Assembly (NCBI RefSeq): GCF_014397005.1 | Contig: NZ_JACGWS010000008.1 | Coordinates: forward strand, 124,001-188,000 | Reading direction: 5' to 3' | Length of the DNA: 64,000 nucleotides | Origin: Kordia aestuariivivens | GTDB taxonomy: Bacteria > Bacteroidota > Bacteroidia > Flavobacteriales > Flavobacteriaceae | Translations under genes and position numbers: made by a program | The notes under the pieces: model-generated | What the model saw: only the letters and a program-made list of their open reading frames with translations | What the model was told of the DNA's origin: nothing | Databases searched by the model: none | Shown here: piece after piece, positions 23,332 to 31,787 of the stretch | Layout: every line of letters starts with the position of its first letter | How positions within the stretch are numbered: the first letter of the stretch is position 1

Positions 23332-23668
23332 TTATCTATCCAAAATGCCATTCACAAAAGCCGTCAGATTTTGGCGACTTTTTTGTATCAATGCTTCTTT
23401 GGTCAGCTTTCGATCTTTCGGTAATTTATCTTGCGAAAGCTTAAACTTTCCTTCCCAAAACGTAATTTCCAATTCAAAACCTACAATATAATCGGTCAAC
23501 GTTTGTACTCTCGGATTTTCCACATCTAACACATACGGATTGTCAGAAGTTTCCAAAACAGCAGCCATATGTGCAATAGAAGCACGAACGGCGTCATCAT
23601 CTGTAATTCGTGTGGCTTTCGCAGAAATCAAAGTTACTAACGGGAACTCGTTTCTTGATGGTGTTTTT
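23332..23668 (-). pseudogene. PaiB-like FMN-binding protein, N-terminally truncated
   Basis: The frame reads HELFAKTPSRNEFPLVTLIS then AKATRITDDDAVRASIAHMA and ends at 23332 after WEGKFKLSQDKLPKDRKLTK. The last motif matches the C-terminus of FMN-binding negative transcriptional regulators (PaiB type, GKxKLSQN...DR). Full members have about 200 residues; only about 112 remain, and an in-frame stop lies just upstream at the junction with the DUF1569 gene, which ends 15 bases away. A TTG at 23631 would be the only obvious start. Judged a deletion remnant. Confidence 0.5.
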
Positions 23669-23682
23669 GCAAATAGTTCATG

Positions 23683-24138
23683 TTAGACGTCAAATTGTGT
23701 TAAATGATGATCCAAGTGTTTGTATTGCATTTTCCCCCATTGCTCTTGTGTGAATTTTCCAAACATTGGATGCGCAGGCCATTCTTGTCTGTCTTTCTCT
23801 TGATGAAAAGCGGAAATAATTTCGACTAACTTCGCTTTTTCAGTTTCCACATTTTTTTCTTCGGTGACTACAAAATCGCGTACGGTTGGCAAACCTTGAC
23901 TCCAAGGTTTATCGTTATACATTAAAGGTTTGTACAATTTAAACACCAAACGCTTCATGAAACCGGGCTTTTTTCCACTTAAAGTTCGTTTTTCGAGTGC
24001 AATTTCTAATGGCATTTGACAATGGGTACACATTTGTCCAACAGACATTTTTCCCCAAGTTGGTATTGCTGTTTCAGTTAAATTTTCTATTCGGTTCAGA
24101 ATTTCAGTATGCGTTTCAGCGTCAAAAAGTGATTTCAT
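23683..24138 (-). CDS. DUF1569 (DinB-like) protein
   Basis: 151 residues. The family hallmark is seen in WGKMSVGQMCTHCQMPLEIAL near the start (metal-ligand His of the DinB-like four-helix fold) and HPMFGKFTQEQWGKMQYKHLDHHLTQF at the end (two to three further His). The fold relates to DinB/YfiT thiol-dependent enzymes; its reaction is not known. The start is ATG 24138. A truncated PaiB-like frame directly follows it downstream. Confidence 0.85.
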   Translation of the reverse strand: MKSLFDAETHTEILNRIENLTETAIPTWGKMSVGQMCTHCQMPLEIALEKRTLSGKKPGFMKRLVFKLYKPLMYNDKPWSQGLPTVRDFVVTEEKNVETEKAKLVEIISAFHQEKDRQEWPAHPMFGKFTQEQWGKMQYKHLDHHLTQFDV

Positions 24139-24411
24139 CGGTGTGTGTTTTTTTTAGTTTTTTGATTGAATAAGAACTATTTGCTAAAAATGATTCCTAT
24201 AAAAATAAAGGTACAGTAATCGCGCTAAATGTGAAAATAATTACAAAAAAATAACGCTTATACATTTTTTTTAACGCTTGTTAATTCGTGACGGCTTTCT
24301 TGGTAAAAAATAAGTAGCTTTATGTGAGTTCGACATAAAAACGAATGATTTTTTAAAGTATTTTCTTTAAATCTAACTGTGTCAAACTCATATTAAAAAG
24401 TAAACAAACTT
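24139..24411. other. Divergent promoter region
   Basis: 273 A+T-rich bases between the divergent DUF1569 gene and radC. TAGCTTTA at about 24315 resembles a -7 box for radC but no TTTG at proper spacing was found. Otherwise nothing seen. Confidence 0.3.
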
Positions 24412-25107
24412 ATGAAAGAAATTCATTTACAATCTATCAAATATTGGTCAAAAGACGATCGGCCGCGTGAAAAACTAGCAGGCAAAGGAAAAACAGCATT
24501 GAGTGATGCCGAATTACTTGCAATTCTCATCCGATTAGGAAACAAAGATGAAAGTGCAGTCTCATTATCAAAACGAATTTTAGCGTCTGTTGACGGAAAT
24601 TTGAACGAACTCGCAAAGCTATCCGAAGATCAACTGAGAAAATTTAAAGGTGTCGGACTCGTAAAAGCAATCACCATTATTGCTGCCTTAGAATTGGGCA
24701 AACGCAGACAAATAGAAACCAAAGTAGAACTTAAAAAAATTACGTCGAGCAAAATGGTGTTTGACATTATGCAACCTATTATTGGCGAATTGCCACATGA
24801 AGAATTCTGGATTATTTACCTCAACAATTCTAACAAAGTACTTAAAAAAATACGGCTGAGTAAAGGTGGCATTACTGGAACATTGGTAGACATTCGCTTG
24901 GTGCTAAAAACGGCGTTGGAAGTTGGTGCTGTTGCGATTATCTTAGCGCACAATCACCCTTCCGGAACCTTAAAAGCAAGTGCGGCTGACAAAGCGATTA
25001 CCAAGAAATTGAGTTTAGGTGCAGAAAATATAGATATAAAAGTATTAGATCATTTAATTATCACAGAAAAAGAGTATTTTAGTTTCGCTGATGAAAACTT
25101 ACTTTAA
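24412..25107 (+). CDS. radC: RadC family JAB/MPN+ protein
   Basis: 231 residues. Helix-hairpin-helix half (LSDAELLAILIRLGNKDESAV, LRKFKGVGLVKAITIIAALEL) and a JAB metalloprotease half with H180-N-H182-P-S-G and D193 (HNHPSGTLKASAADK), plus the upstream Glu. The full RadC length is normal. The old name 'DNA repair protein' is not supported; the true substrate is unknown. A 37-codon frame overlaps its end. Confidence 0.9.
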   Translation: MKEIHLQSIKYWSKDDRPREKLAGKGKTALSDAELLAILIRLGNKDESAVSLSKRILASVDGNLNELAKLSEDQLRKFKGVGLVKAITIIAALELGKRRQIETKVELKKITSSKMVFDIMQPIIGELPHEEFWIIYLNNSNKVLKKIRLSKGGITGTLVDIRLVLKTALEVGAVAIILAHNHPSGTLKASAADKAITKKLSLGAENIDIKVLDHLIITEKEYFSFADENLL

Positions 25108-25204
25108 GAACTCGTTTGAATTTTTAGGATTTAAGCGAAAATTAGAAGTTTTCAATTCTGATGAAGACTTTTTTGAATTGCATAGCAGCGTTACGGAATT
25201 ATAA
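25091..25204 (+). CDS. Small overlapping reading frame, uncertain
   Basis: A 37-codon frame starts at ATG 25091, inside the last 17 bases of radC, and ends TAA at 25202-25204. It reads MKTYFKNSFEFLGFKRKLEV then FNSDEDFFELHSSVTEL. The composition is protein-like but no family is recognised, and it may be chance or a remnant of a longer gene. Confidence 0.25.
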   Translation: MKTYFKNSFEFLGFKRKLEVFNSDEDFFELHSSVTEL

Positions 25205-25270
25205 AAAGACAAATACAGAAATGAAAACAGCAATTTTTTAGCAAATTAAAAAAGTTTAAATGAGTTCCAA

Positions 25271-26557
25271 ATGCTGTTAGTATACACACAAAAAATCACA
25301 CCAAGATTACGGTATACATTCAAACACTTAATCACGCGAATATTGGGGATTCCTGTCGATTTTACCACAAAGATAGAAACCTTTATTGCGCATAATGAAG
25401 TGAAAATGTCATACATAAAACAACCGCTTGGCGACGAGTTTTTTGTACGTAGTCACGACTTACTATTTGTACAAGGAATTGGAGAAGTTGAAATCTCCAT
25501 TCAACAATGGGATGAAACGCCTTGTTTCTTTCCCGCTGGGGAAAAAAGCACGGTTCCGTATGATATTTTTGCAGCAAGTTTTTATCTCTTAAGCAGATAT
25601 GAAGAATACTTACCGTATGTGAAAGATGAACACGGACGCTATACCGCTGCCGAAAGTTTAGCTTTTAAAAATAATTTTCTTTCTACGCCAGTTGTAGATA
25701 TCTGGTGCCAGAAATTCTTAAAAATATTCCTAGAAAGATTTCCTAATGTGGTTCCAGAAGCACGCAACTTTTCATACCAACCTGTGATCAACATTCCAGT
25801 GGCGTATGCATACAAAAAGCGCGGAATTATTAGAACATTTGGTGGATTTGTCACAGATATTGTTCGGTTTCGATTTTCACGTTTCATCGAACGTTTTGCG
25901 GTATTGCTCAGCATGAAAGATGATCCGTATGACAACTTTGAAGCGTTTATCACATTACACAAAAAATATCAAACCAAAGCCTATTATTTCTTTCAATTGG
26001 GCGATTATTCAACGTATGATCACAGCATTTCTATTTATAAAAATGAATTCATTCGCTTGATAAAAAATGTTTCCGATTACAGTAAAGTCGGGCTATTAGC
26101 TTCGTATGAGTCATTCACAAATATTGAAAAATTAAAAGTTGAGAAGAAGCGACTCAACACAACGATTAACAAACCTGTAAAACGCGCGCGTCAGCATTAC
26201 AATAAGTTGAATGTGCCGCAATTTTATAGAAATTTAATCGATTTAGAAATCACAGAAGATTATTCCATGGGCTATTGTGATACAAACGGATTTCGCGCAG
26301 GAACTTGCAGTCCGTTTTACTTTTATGACATCGGCATGGAAATTCAAACACCTTTAAAAGTATATCCTTTTTGTATGGAATATGGAGGCGAATTTGAAGC
26401 TGAAATTTTCACCAATGAAATCATGAAAATGGTAGCGCAAGTACAAGAAGTAAAAGGTACTTTTATACCAATATTTCACAATGTAGTACTTTCCGAACGC
26501 AATGTAGAATGGAAAGAAATGTACATCAATTTATTAAAAGAATACAGCAATGCATAA
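25271..26557 (+). CDS. Polysaccharide deacetylase-like protein (DUF7033 type), altered active site
   Basis: 428 residues, cytosolic by sequence. The N-terminal half (about 1-150) matches the DUF7033 region typical of Bacteroidota relatives; the second half is a NodB-like deacetylase barrel with HKKYQTKAYYFFQLGDYSTYD and RQHYNKLNVPQFYRNLIDLEITEDYSMGY...GFRAGTCSPFYFYD. In family members as I recall them the first motif reads D-I/V-D, but here it is N174-I-P176 (VINIPVAYAY), and the G-I-H-P-S motif is G-L-L-A-S (274-278). Loss of the metal ligands suggests a non-catalytic or altered enzyme. The next gene overlaps by 8 bases. Confidence 0.75.
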   Translation: MLLVYTQKITPRLRYTFKHLITRILGIPVDFTTKIETFIAHNEVKMSYIKQPLGDEFFVRSHDLLFVQGIGEVEISIQQWDETPCFFPAGEKSTVPYDIFAASFYLLSRYEEYLPYVKDEHGRYTAAESLAFKNNFLSTPVVDIWCQKFLKIFLERFPNVVPEARNFSYQPVINIPVAYAYKKRGIIRTFGGFVTDIVRFRFSRFIERFAVLLSMKDDPYDNFEAFITLHKKYQTKAYYFFQLGDYSTYDHSISIYKNEFIRLIKNVSDYSKVGLLASYESFTNIEKLKVEKKRLNTTINKPVKRARQHYNKLNVPQFYRNLIDLEITEDYSMGYCDTNGFRAGTCSPFYFYDIGMEIQTPLKVYPFCMEYGGEFEAEIFTNEIMKMVAQVQEVKGTFIPIFHNVVLSERNVEWKEMYINLLKEYSNA

Positions 26558-27236
26558 CATCACCGATATTTTCTTTGATTTAGATCATACCCTTTGGGAT
26601 TTTGAAAAAAATTCAGCATTAACCTTCCAAAAAATACTTGCAGAAAGTAATGTTGCTGTCGATTTTGATCGTTTTATAGAAGTCTATGTGCCGATCAATT
26701 TAGAATACTGGCGACTTTTTCGAGAAGATAAAATTTCCAAAACCGAACTTCGGTATCAGCGGTTGGCAAAAACCTTCAAGCTGTTAGAATTTGATGCTTC
26801 AGATGAATTAATCAATCACTTGTCAGAAGAATATATTGCGTATTTATCAAGCTACAATCATCTTTTTGAGTACACAGAAGAACTGCTCGAAAATTTAAAC
26901 GGAAAATACAAACTTCACATTATTACCAATGGTTTTCGCGATGTGCAACGTAGAAAAATAAAAGCTTCGGGTATTTATGATTATTTTGAACACATCATCG
27001 ATTCTGAAAGTGTTGCTGTAAAAAAACCAAATCCAAAAATATTCAATCACGCGTTGCAATTGGCAAATGTGGCTCCTGAAAACGCCGTTATGATTGGCGA
27101 TAGTTTTGAAGCGGACATCCAAGGTGCGCATGCTTTAAACATGCATGTTATTCATGTAGATTTTGACAAAAAGCACACACATTCACTTTGTCCAATTGTA
27201 CATCACTTAGCGGAAATTGAAAAAATACTGAAATAA
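26550..27236 (+). CDS. YjjG-type HAD nucleotidase
   Basis: 228 residues. HAD motif I is D10-L-D12-H-T-L (FFDLDHTLWDFEKN), motif II TNGFRDVQRRK, motif III K near VAVKKPNP, motif IV GDSFEADIQGA. The helical cap and LWDFEKNS are typical of YjjG/noncanonical pyrimidine nucleotidases, which clean house by dephosphorylating modified dUMP/dTMP analogues. It overlaps the previous stop by 8 bases, implying translational coupling. Confidence 0.88.
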   Translation: MHNITDIFFDLDHTLWDFEKNSALTFQKILAESNVAVDFDRFIEVYVPINLEYWRLFREDKISKTELRYQRLAKTFKLLEFDASDELINHLSEEYIAYLSSYNHLFEYTEELLENLNGKYKLHIITNGFRDVQRRKIKASGIYDYFEHIIDSESVAVKKPNPKIFNHALQLANVAPENAVMIGDSFEADIQGAHALNMHVIHVDFDKKHTHSLCPIVHHLAEIEKILK

Positions 27237-27371
27237 AACTTTAAAAGTGTCGTTTTTTCAATAGGGTAGTTGTTATAAGAGAAGGAAAAGTATATTTTTT
27301 CGCTTACACTGAAATTGACAAAAAATAGCATTTCGCTATGCTAGGTATTTTCAATCAAAATAGAATCTTCA

Positions 27372-27932
27372 ATGCTAAAACGAATCATTCCAGTACTGTT
27401 GTTGCTTATAGTCACATCTTGTGTGAAAGATGTCGATTTTGATCAGGTGGATGATATTTCGATTTCTCCTGTGTTAGAATCAAGTTTGATCTTTTTTGAC
27501 TTTCCCGCGTCTGAATTTGAAGAACCCACAGGAACTGCCATTGTAACTGTTGGCGACGATTTAGAGCTGGATGTTTTTAATGATGAATTTCTTCGCGATA
27601 ACTTAATCAAAGCCGAATTCTTTTTTGAAATCACCAATTCAATCGATCGAAGTTTTAGAGCTGATATTATCATGTATGATGAAAATGATCAAATAACCTA
27701 TGCGTTTGCAATTGATGTGACACCAAACGGAAATACCGAAGTAATTACCACACATACCGAACTTTTTGAAGATGCTTTGCTGGAACAATTAAAAAATACT
27801 ATACGCCTCGAATTGGTTCTGAATATGTTTCCAAGCGCATCGGGAATTCCGCTCAATCAAAACAGCCCAGGAAATATAAAAATGCGCTCCAAAGCCACCT
27901 TATTCTTTCTAATAGATACCGAAGACAACTAA
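27372..27932 (+). CDS. Hypothetical lipoprotein
   Basis: 186 residues. Lipobox LLLIVTSC with Cys17. Rich in Asp, Glu, Phe and Ile with beta-strand alternation (ADIIMYDENDQITYAFAIDV, RLELVLNMFPSASGIPLNQN). No known motif. Followed after 11 bases by a DUF5723-type outer-membrane protein, with which it most likely forms an operon; similar lipoprotein/DUF5723 pairs occur in Flavobacteriaceae, in my recollection. Confidence 0.75.
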   Translation: MLKRIIPVLLLLIVTSCVKDVDFDQVDDISISPVLESSLIFFDFPASEFEEPTGTAIVTVGDDLELDVFNDEFLRDNLIKAEFFFEITNSIDRSFRADIIMYDENDQITYAFAIDVTPNGNTEVITTHTELFEDALLEQLKNTIRLELVLNMFPSASGIPLNQNSPGNIKMRSKATLFFLIDTEDN

Positions 27933-27943
27933 CTATAGATCCT

Positions 27944-29371
27944 GTGAAAAAACTCTGTATCTTATTCATACTCTTTTCTTGTTTCGCGCATGCGCAGAAC
28001 AAGCAATTGTTGTATAATTTTACAGACATTCCACAATCGTTGTTGTTAAATCCGGGCGCAGAAGTCAATTATAAATGGCATGTTGGGATTCCGTTATTAT
28101 CACATCTTCACGCAAGTGCTGGCGCTTCTGGTGTTTCAGCGTATGATTTATTTGCAGATAATGGAATTGATTTCAATGAAAAGCTACGTCGTGTTGTGTA
28201 TAATTTAGATCGGAAGGATTACTTCACAATCAATCAGCAAGTAGAAATTTTAAGTGGCGGATTTGCGGTAGGAAAATCGTTTGAACGTAATAAATATCTA
28301 TCTTTTGGATTGTATCAAGAATTGGACGTACATTTTTATTATCCGAGAGATTATGCCATTCTAGCGTATGAAGGAAATCAGGGTAATATTGGGCGCGAAT
28401 TCGATTTAGGAGATCTGAACGCAAAAGGCGAATTGATTTCGGTATTGCATGTCGGTTTAACCACCAAAGTGAACAAAAAATGGACCTACGGCGTGCGCGG
28501 AAAAATATATTCGAGTTTACTCAATTTTAAATCCACGAACAATAGTGGACGATTTGTCACAACAGAAGGAACGAATAATTTTTACAATCATACGTTTGAT
28601 TTGGATTTAGAACTTCAAACTTCGGGTTATGCTTCTTTAATCGATTTAGACAATGACGGACAAAACGATTGGAATAAAAAAGCCATCAAAGAATTACGGA
28701 AACGTGTCCTTTTTGGTGGAAATTTAGGTTTAGGTGTTGATTTTGGTTTTACCTATCATCCAAAAGAACAATGGACCGTTACGGGAAGCGTGCAAGATTT
28801 AGGGTTTATTCATCACACCAAAGACGTAGAAACCTATACATTGAAAGGCGAATATACGTTTGAAGGTGTAAATCCTTTATTTCCCAACAATGGATCTGGA
28901 CAAACTGCAGACGAATATTGGCAAGAGATTACAGATAATTTTGAAGATTTATTCGAGTTGGATACGATTACAAAAAATTATACTTCTTGGCGTTCGCCGA
29001 AATTGAATGGTTCCGCTTCGTATAAATACGGAAAAAAAATCTTGAAAGAGTGCAATTGTACTGCGGATGATAGCGATTATTTGAATGAAGTTGGTGTGCA
29101 ATTGTTTGCCATTGGCAGATCGAGACGACCACAATTGGCGGTAACCGCATTTTATTACAGAAGATTATTTAGCTTTTTAAGCGGAAAAGTAACGTATACA
29201 GCGGATGGTTTTTCCAAAACAAACGTTGGTGTTGGTCTGTCGTCACACATTGGAAACATGAATTTTTACATCATGGCAGACAATCTCTTTGAATATCAGA
29301 ACATTGCCAAAGCACAATATGCTTCCGTGCAACTTGGATTTAATTACATTTTTCCGATGGAGAAAAAGTAG
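27944..29371 (+). CDS. DUF5723-type outer-membrane beta-barrel protein
   Basis: 475 residues starting at GTG 27944, 11 bases after the upstream stop, chosen because it gives the signal peptide VKKLCILFILFSCFAHAQ. The mature protein starts NKQLLYNFTDIPQSLLLNPG, the conserved opening of DUF5723 proteins, and ends NYIFPMEKK with an aromatic near the C-terminus. Alternating strands (LSFGLYQELDVHFYYPRDYA, VTGSVQDLGFIHH) indicate a barrel. A Ca-like loop DLDNDGQNDWN lies around 235. Function unknown. Confidence 0.82.
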   Translation: MKKLCILFILFSCFAHAQNKQLLYNFTDIPQSLLLNPGAEVNYKWHVGIPLLSHLHASAGASGVSAYDLFADNGIDFNEKLRRVVYNLDRKDYFTINQQVEILSGGFAVGKSFERNKYLSFGLYQELDVHFYYPRDYAILAYEGNQGNIGREFDLGDLNAKGELISVLHVGLTTKVNKKWTYGVRGKIYSSLLNFKSTNNSGRFVTTEGTNNFYNHTFDLDLELQTSGYASLIDLDNDGQNDWNKKAIKELRKRVLFGGNLGLGVDFGFTYHPKEQWTVTGSVQDLGFIHHTKDVETYTLKGEYTFEGVNPLFPNNGSGQTADEYWQEITDNFEDLFELDTITKNYTSWRSPKLNGSASYKYGKKILKECNCTADDSDYLNEVGVQLFAIGRSRRPQLAVTAFYYRRLFSFLSGKVTYTADGFSKTNVGVGLSSHIGNMNFYIMADNLFEYQNIAKAQYASVQLGFNYIFPMEKK

Positions 29372-29424
29372 TGGATTGCAATAAAATTCTTAATTTGGAA
29401 GCCTAATAGATAAAATACAAGTAT

Positions 29425-30189
29425 ATGAAACGTTTTTTAGCAAGTGTTCTTTTTCTTTTTATTACGGTTTCTTGCTTTTCACAAGATTTTGATAGCTACA
29501 AATATGTGGTGATTCCTTATGAATTCAACTTTTTAAATAAGCATGATAAGTATCGTGTAAATACATTGGTGCGTCATTTGTTCAAGAAAGAAGGTTTTCA
29601 TGTAGTGTACGATAATCAACCGTTTCCAAAAGATTTAGCAGATAATAGATGTTTAGGAATGTATGCTGATATTAATAATCAATCGGGTCTTTTTACCGTG
29701 AAAATGTCAATTGTGCTGCGTGATTGTTCCAATCAAATATTTTTTGAAACTGCCATAGGGCGATCAAAAATAAAAGCATACGAAAAAGGATACAATCAAG
29801 CATTGCGAAGAGCTTTTGCAGATATTGAAGCTAAAAATTACAGCTACAAGCCAGTTGTGAAAACGGTTGTTGAAACGCCATCCGTAGAAGTAATAGAGTT
29901 AGAGGAAGTGGAAGAAGTAGAAGAGGTTGAAGTAGAAGAAGTAGTTGAACAAGAAATGACTACCACTACAACTAAGACTCCTGTTTTGTATGCACAACCG
30001 ATAAAAAACGGTTATCAATTGGTTGATAGTACACCAAAAGTGGTGATGATTTTATTAAAAACAGGTGCTCCAAATGTATACATTGTAAAAGGTAGAGATG
30101 CTTCTGTGTATAAAGAAAACGGAAAATGGTTATTGTCAAAAATAACAAGTGAAGGCAATGATATTACTGTATTGAATATAAAATTCTAA
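29425..30189 (+). CDS. Secreted protein with Glu/Val repeat linker
   Basis: 254 residues. Signal peptide MKRFLASVLFLFITVSCFSQ (cleavage near 20). A domain DSYKYVVIPYEFNFLNKHDK ... ALRRAFADIEA (22-137) is followed by a low-complexity stretch VEVIELEEVEEVEEVEVEEV (about 152-172), then a C-terminal beta part ending NDITVLNIKF. Family not recognised by name, although the start 'VIPYEFNF' is common in Flavobacteria. Lies 53 bases after the outer-membrane protein gene; likely the same operon. Confidence 0.72.
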   Translation: MKRFLASVLFLFITVSCFSQDFDSYKYVVIPYEFNFLNKHDKYRVNTLVRHLFKKEGFHVVYDNQPFPKDLADNRCLGMYADINNQSGLFTVKMSIVLRDCSNQIFFETAIGRSKIKAYEKGYNQALRRAFADIEAKNYSYKPVVKTVVETPSVEVIELEEVEEVEEVEVEEVVEQEMTTTTTKTPVLYAQPIKNGYQLVDSTPKVVMILLKTGAPNVYIVKGRDASVYKENGKWLLSKITSEGNDITVLNIKF

Positions 30190-30343
30190 CTTCGACTCCG
30201 CTCAGTCATCTTTGTTTTGAGTTTTATTTTGTTTGCAGTATTGAGTATTGAGAGAAGTCTATTATTTAAAAGTATTTCTCGATACAATTTTTTGTCAAAA
30301 ATCACTCGAAATGACGTTTTTAGAGGTGTAAAATTTTTGTTTT
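30190..30343. repeat. REP-like intergenic repeat
   Basis: The left edge reads ACTTCGACTCCGCTCAGTC and the right edge AAATCACTCGAAATGACG; between them are TATTTCTCGATACAATTTTT and related A+T DNA. Such phrases (CGACTCCGCTCAGT, TCGAAATGAC) recur between genes of many Flavobacteria in my memory. No gene here. Confidence 0.45.
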
Positions 30344-30391
30344 CTAACAATCTAACAATCTAACAATCTAACAATCTAACAATCTAATAAT
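30344..30391. repeat. Tandem octamer repeat CTAACAAT
   Basis: Five exact copies of CTAACAAT (30344-30383) and a sixth changed copy CTAATAAT (30384-30391) that contributes the TAG stop of rarA on the minus strand. Slippage-prone but noncoding downstream of the gene. Confidence 0.9.
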
Positions 30392-31661
30392 CATATTTAT
30401 CTTTCCAGCGATTTTTTAAGAAATCACGCAGGTTCTTTTCTCTTGCATTGCTTCCTGGATCGTATATTTTTGTGTTAGATATTTCATCGGGAAGGAATTC
30501 TTGTGCTATAAAATTGTTGTTGTAATCGTGTGCATATTTGTAATCTTCGCCATAGCCTAAATCTTTCATTAGCTTAGTTGGCGCATTTCGTAAAGGTAAC
30601 GGAATCGGTAAATCGCCAGTTTCTTTCACAATAGCTTGTGCTTTTTTAATTGCCATATACGAAGCATTACTTTTTGCAGAAGTCGCTAAATAGATGGCAC
30701 ATTGACTTAGAATGATCCGCGCTTCCGGATATCCAATGATGGAAACTGCCTGAAAGGTATTTGTAGCAATGACCAATGCGGTCGGATTTGCAATTCCGAT
30801 GTCTTCACTGGCAGAAATCAACATTCTACGCGCAATGAATTTTACATCTTCGCCGCCTTCAATCATTCTGGCAAGCCAATAGACTGCACCATTTGGATCG
30901 CTTCCACGAATTGATTTTATAAAAGCCGAAATGATATCGTAGTGTTGTTCACCAGTTTTGTCATATAAAACCGTGTTTTTTTGCACGCGACTTAATACCA
31001 ATTCGTCGGTGATCGTGACTTTGTCGGTTCCTTCGGAATTGATTAGTAATTCAAAAATATTCAACAGTTTTCGGGCATCGCCGCCAGAAAGTTTTAGTAA
31101 TGCTTCTGTTTCTTTGAGCGTAATTTGTTTCTCAGCGAGTTGCGCATCTTCTTTAATTGCGCGTTTTAATAGCTTTACCAAATCATCTTTCCCGAAAGGA
31201 TTTAATATATATACTTGACAACGTGACAGTAATGCGGGAATGACTTCAAAACTTGGATTTTCGGTCGTTGCACCAATGAGAGTTACCCAACCTTTTTCTA
31301 CGGCACCTAGTAGCGAATCTTGTTGTGATTTGCTGAAACGATGAATTTCATCAATGAAAAGTATTGGGTTTTTTGTGGTGAATAAACCACCATCTTGCTT
31401 TGCTCGCAGAATTATTTCACGGACATCTTTTATACCAGAGCTTATCGCGCTAAGCGAATAGAAAGGGCGTTTTGACGTTGTGGCAATAATATTTGCCAAG
31501 GTAGTTTTCCCCGTTCCTGGAGGTCCCCAAAGTAGGAGTGAAGGAATAATCCCTTTTTCTATTTGACGTGTAAGCACACCAGTTTCTCCGACAAGATGTT
31601 CTTGACTGATATAGTCTTCTAATGTTTTCGGGCGAATGCGTTCAGCTAATGGTTCATTCAT
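30384..31661 (-). CDS. rarA: Replication-associated recombination protein RarA
   Basis: 425 residues from ATG 31661 ([20 protein letters not shown]); a start at 31679 would add six unusual residues. Walker [11 protein letters not shown], Walker B FIDEIHRF, sensor 1 [10 protein letters not shown] and the C-terminal clamp-loader-like domain ending NRWKDKYDY show the MgsA/RarA/WRNIP1 AAA+ family. It acts at stalled replication forks, unwinding DNA near single-strand gaps. Transcribed alone; a strong hairpin lies upstream that ends the transcript from the preceding lipoprotein gene. Confidence 0.95.
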   Translation of the reverse strand: MNEPLAERIRPKTLEDYISQEHLVGETGVLTRQIEKGIIPSLLLWGPPGTGKTTLANIIATTSKRPFYSLSAISSGIKDVREIILRAKQDGGLFTTKNPILFIDEIHRFSKSQQDSLLGAVEKGWVTLIGATTENPSFEVIPALLSRCQVYILNPFGKDDLVKLLKRAIKEDAQLAEKQITLKETEALLKLSGGDARKLLNIFELLINSEGTDKVTITDELVLSRVQKNTVLYDKTGEQHYDIISAFIKSIRGSDPNGAVYWLARMIEGGEDVKFIARRMLISASEDIGIANPTALVIATNTFQAVSIIGYPEARIILSQCAIYLATSAKSNASYMAIKKAQAIVKETGDLPIPLPLRNAPTKLMKDLGYGEDYKYAHDYNNNFIAQEFLPDEISNTKIYDPGSNAREKNLRDFLKNRWKDKYDY

Positions 31662-31724
31662 GGTGTAAAAATAAGGCATTTCCTCAAATTATACAGCAGA
31701 AGTTTTCATTAGGTATTGCAACTA

Positions 31725-31780
31725 CAAAATAATGACCTAATTTAAAAGTAGAAGTACTTTTAAATTAGGTCATTATTTTG
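31725..31780. terminator. Perfect 26-bp stem hairpin terminator
   Basis: Arms 31725-31750 and 31755-31780 are exact inverted complements of 26 bases with a GAAG loop; the arms end in CAAAATAATGACC and GGTCATTATTTTG. It lies 7 bases after the stop of the lipoprotein gene at 31788, and outside T-rich arm ends could terminate transcripts from either side. Confidence 0.8.
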
Positions 31781-31787
31781 ATGGATT

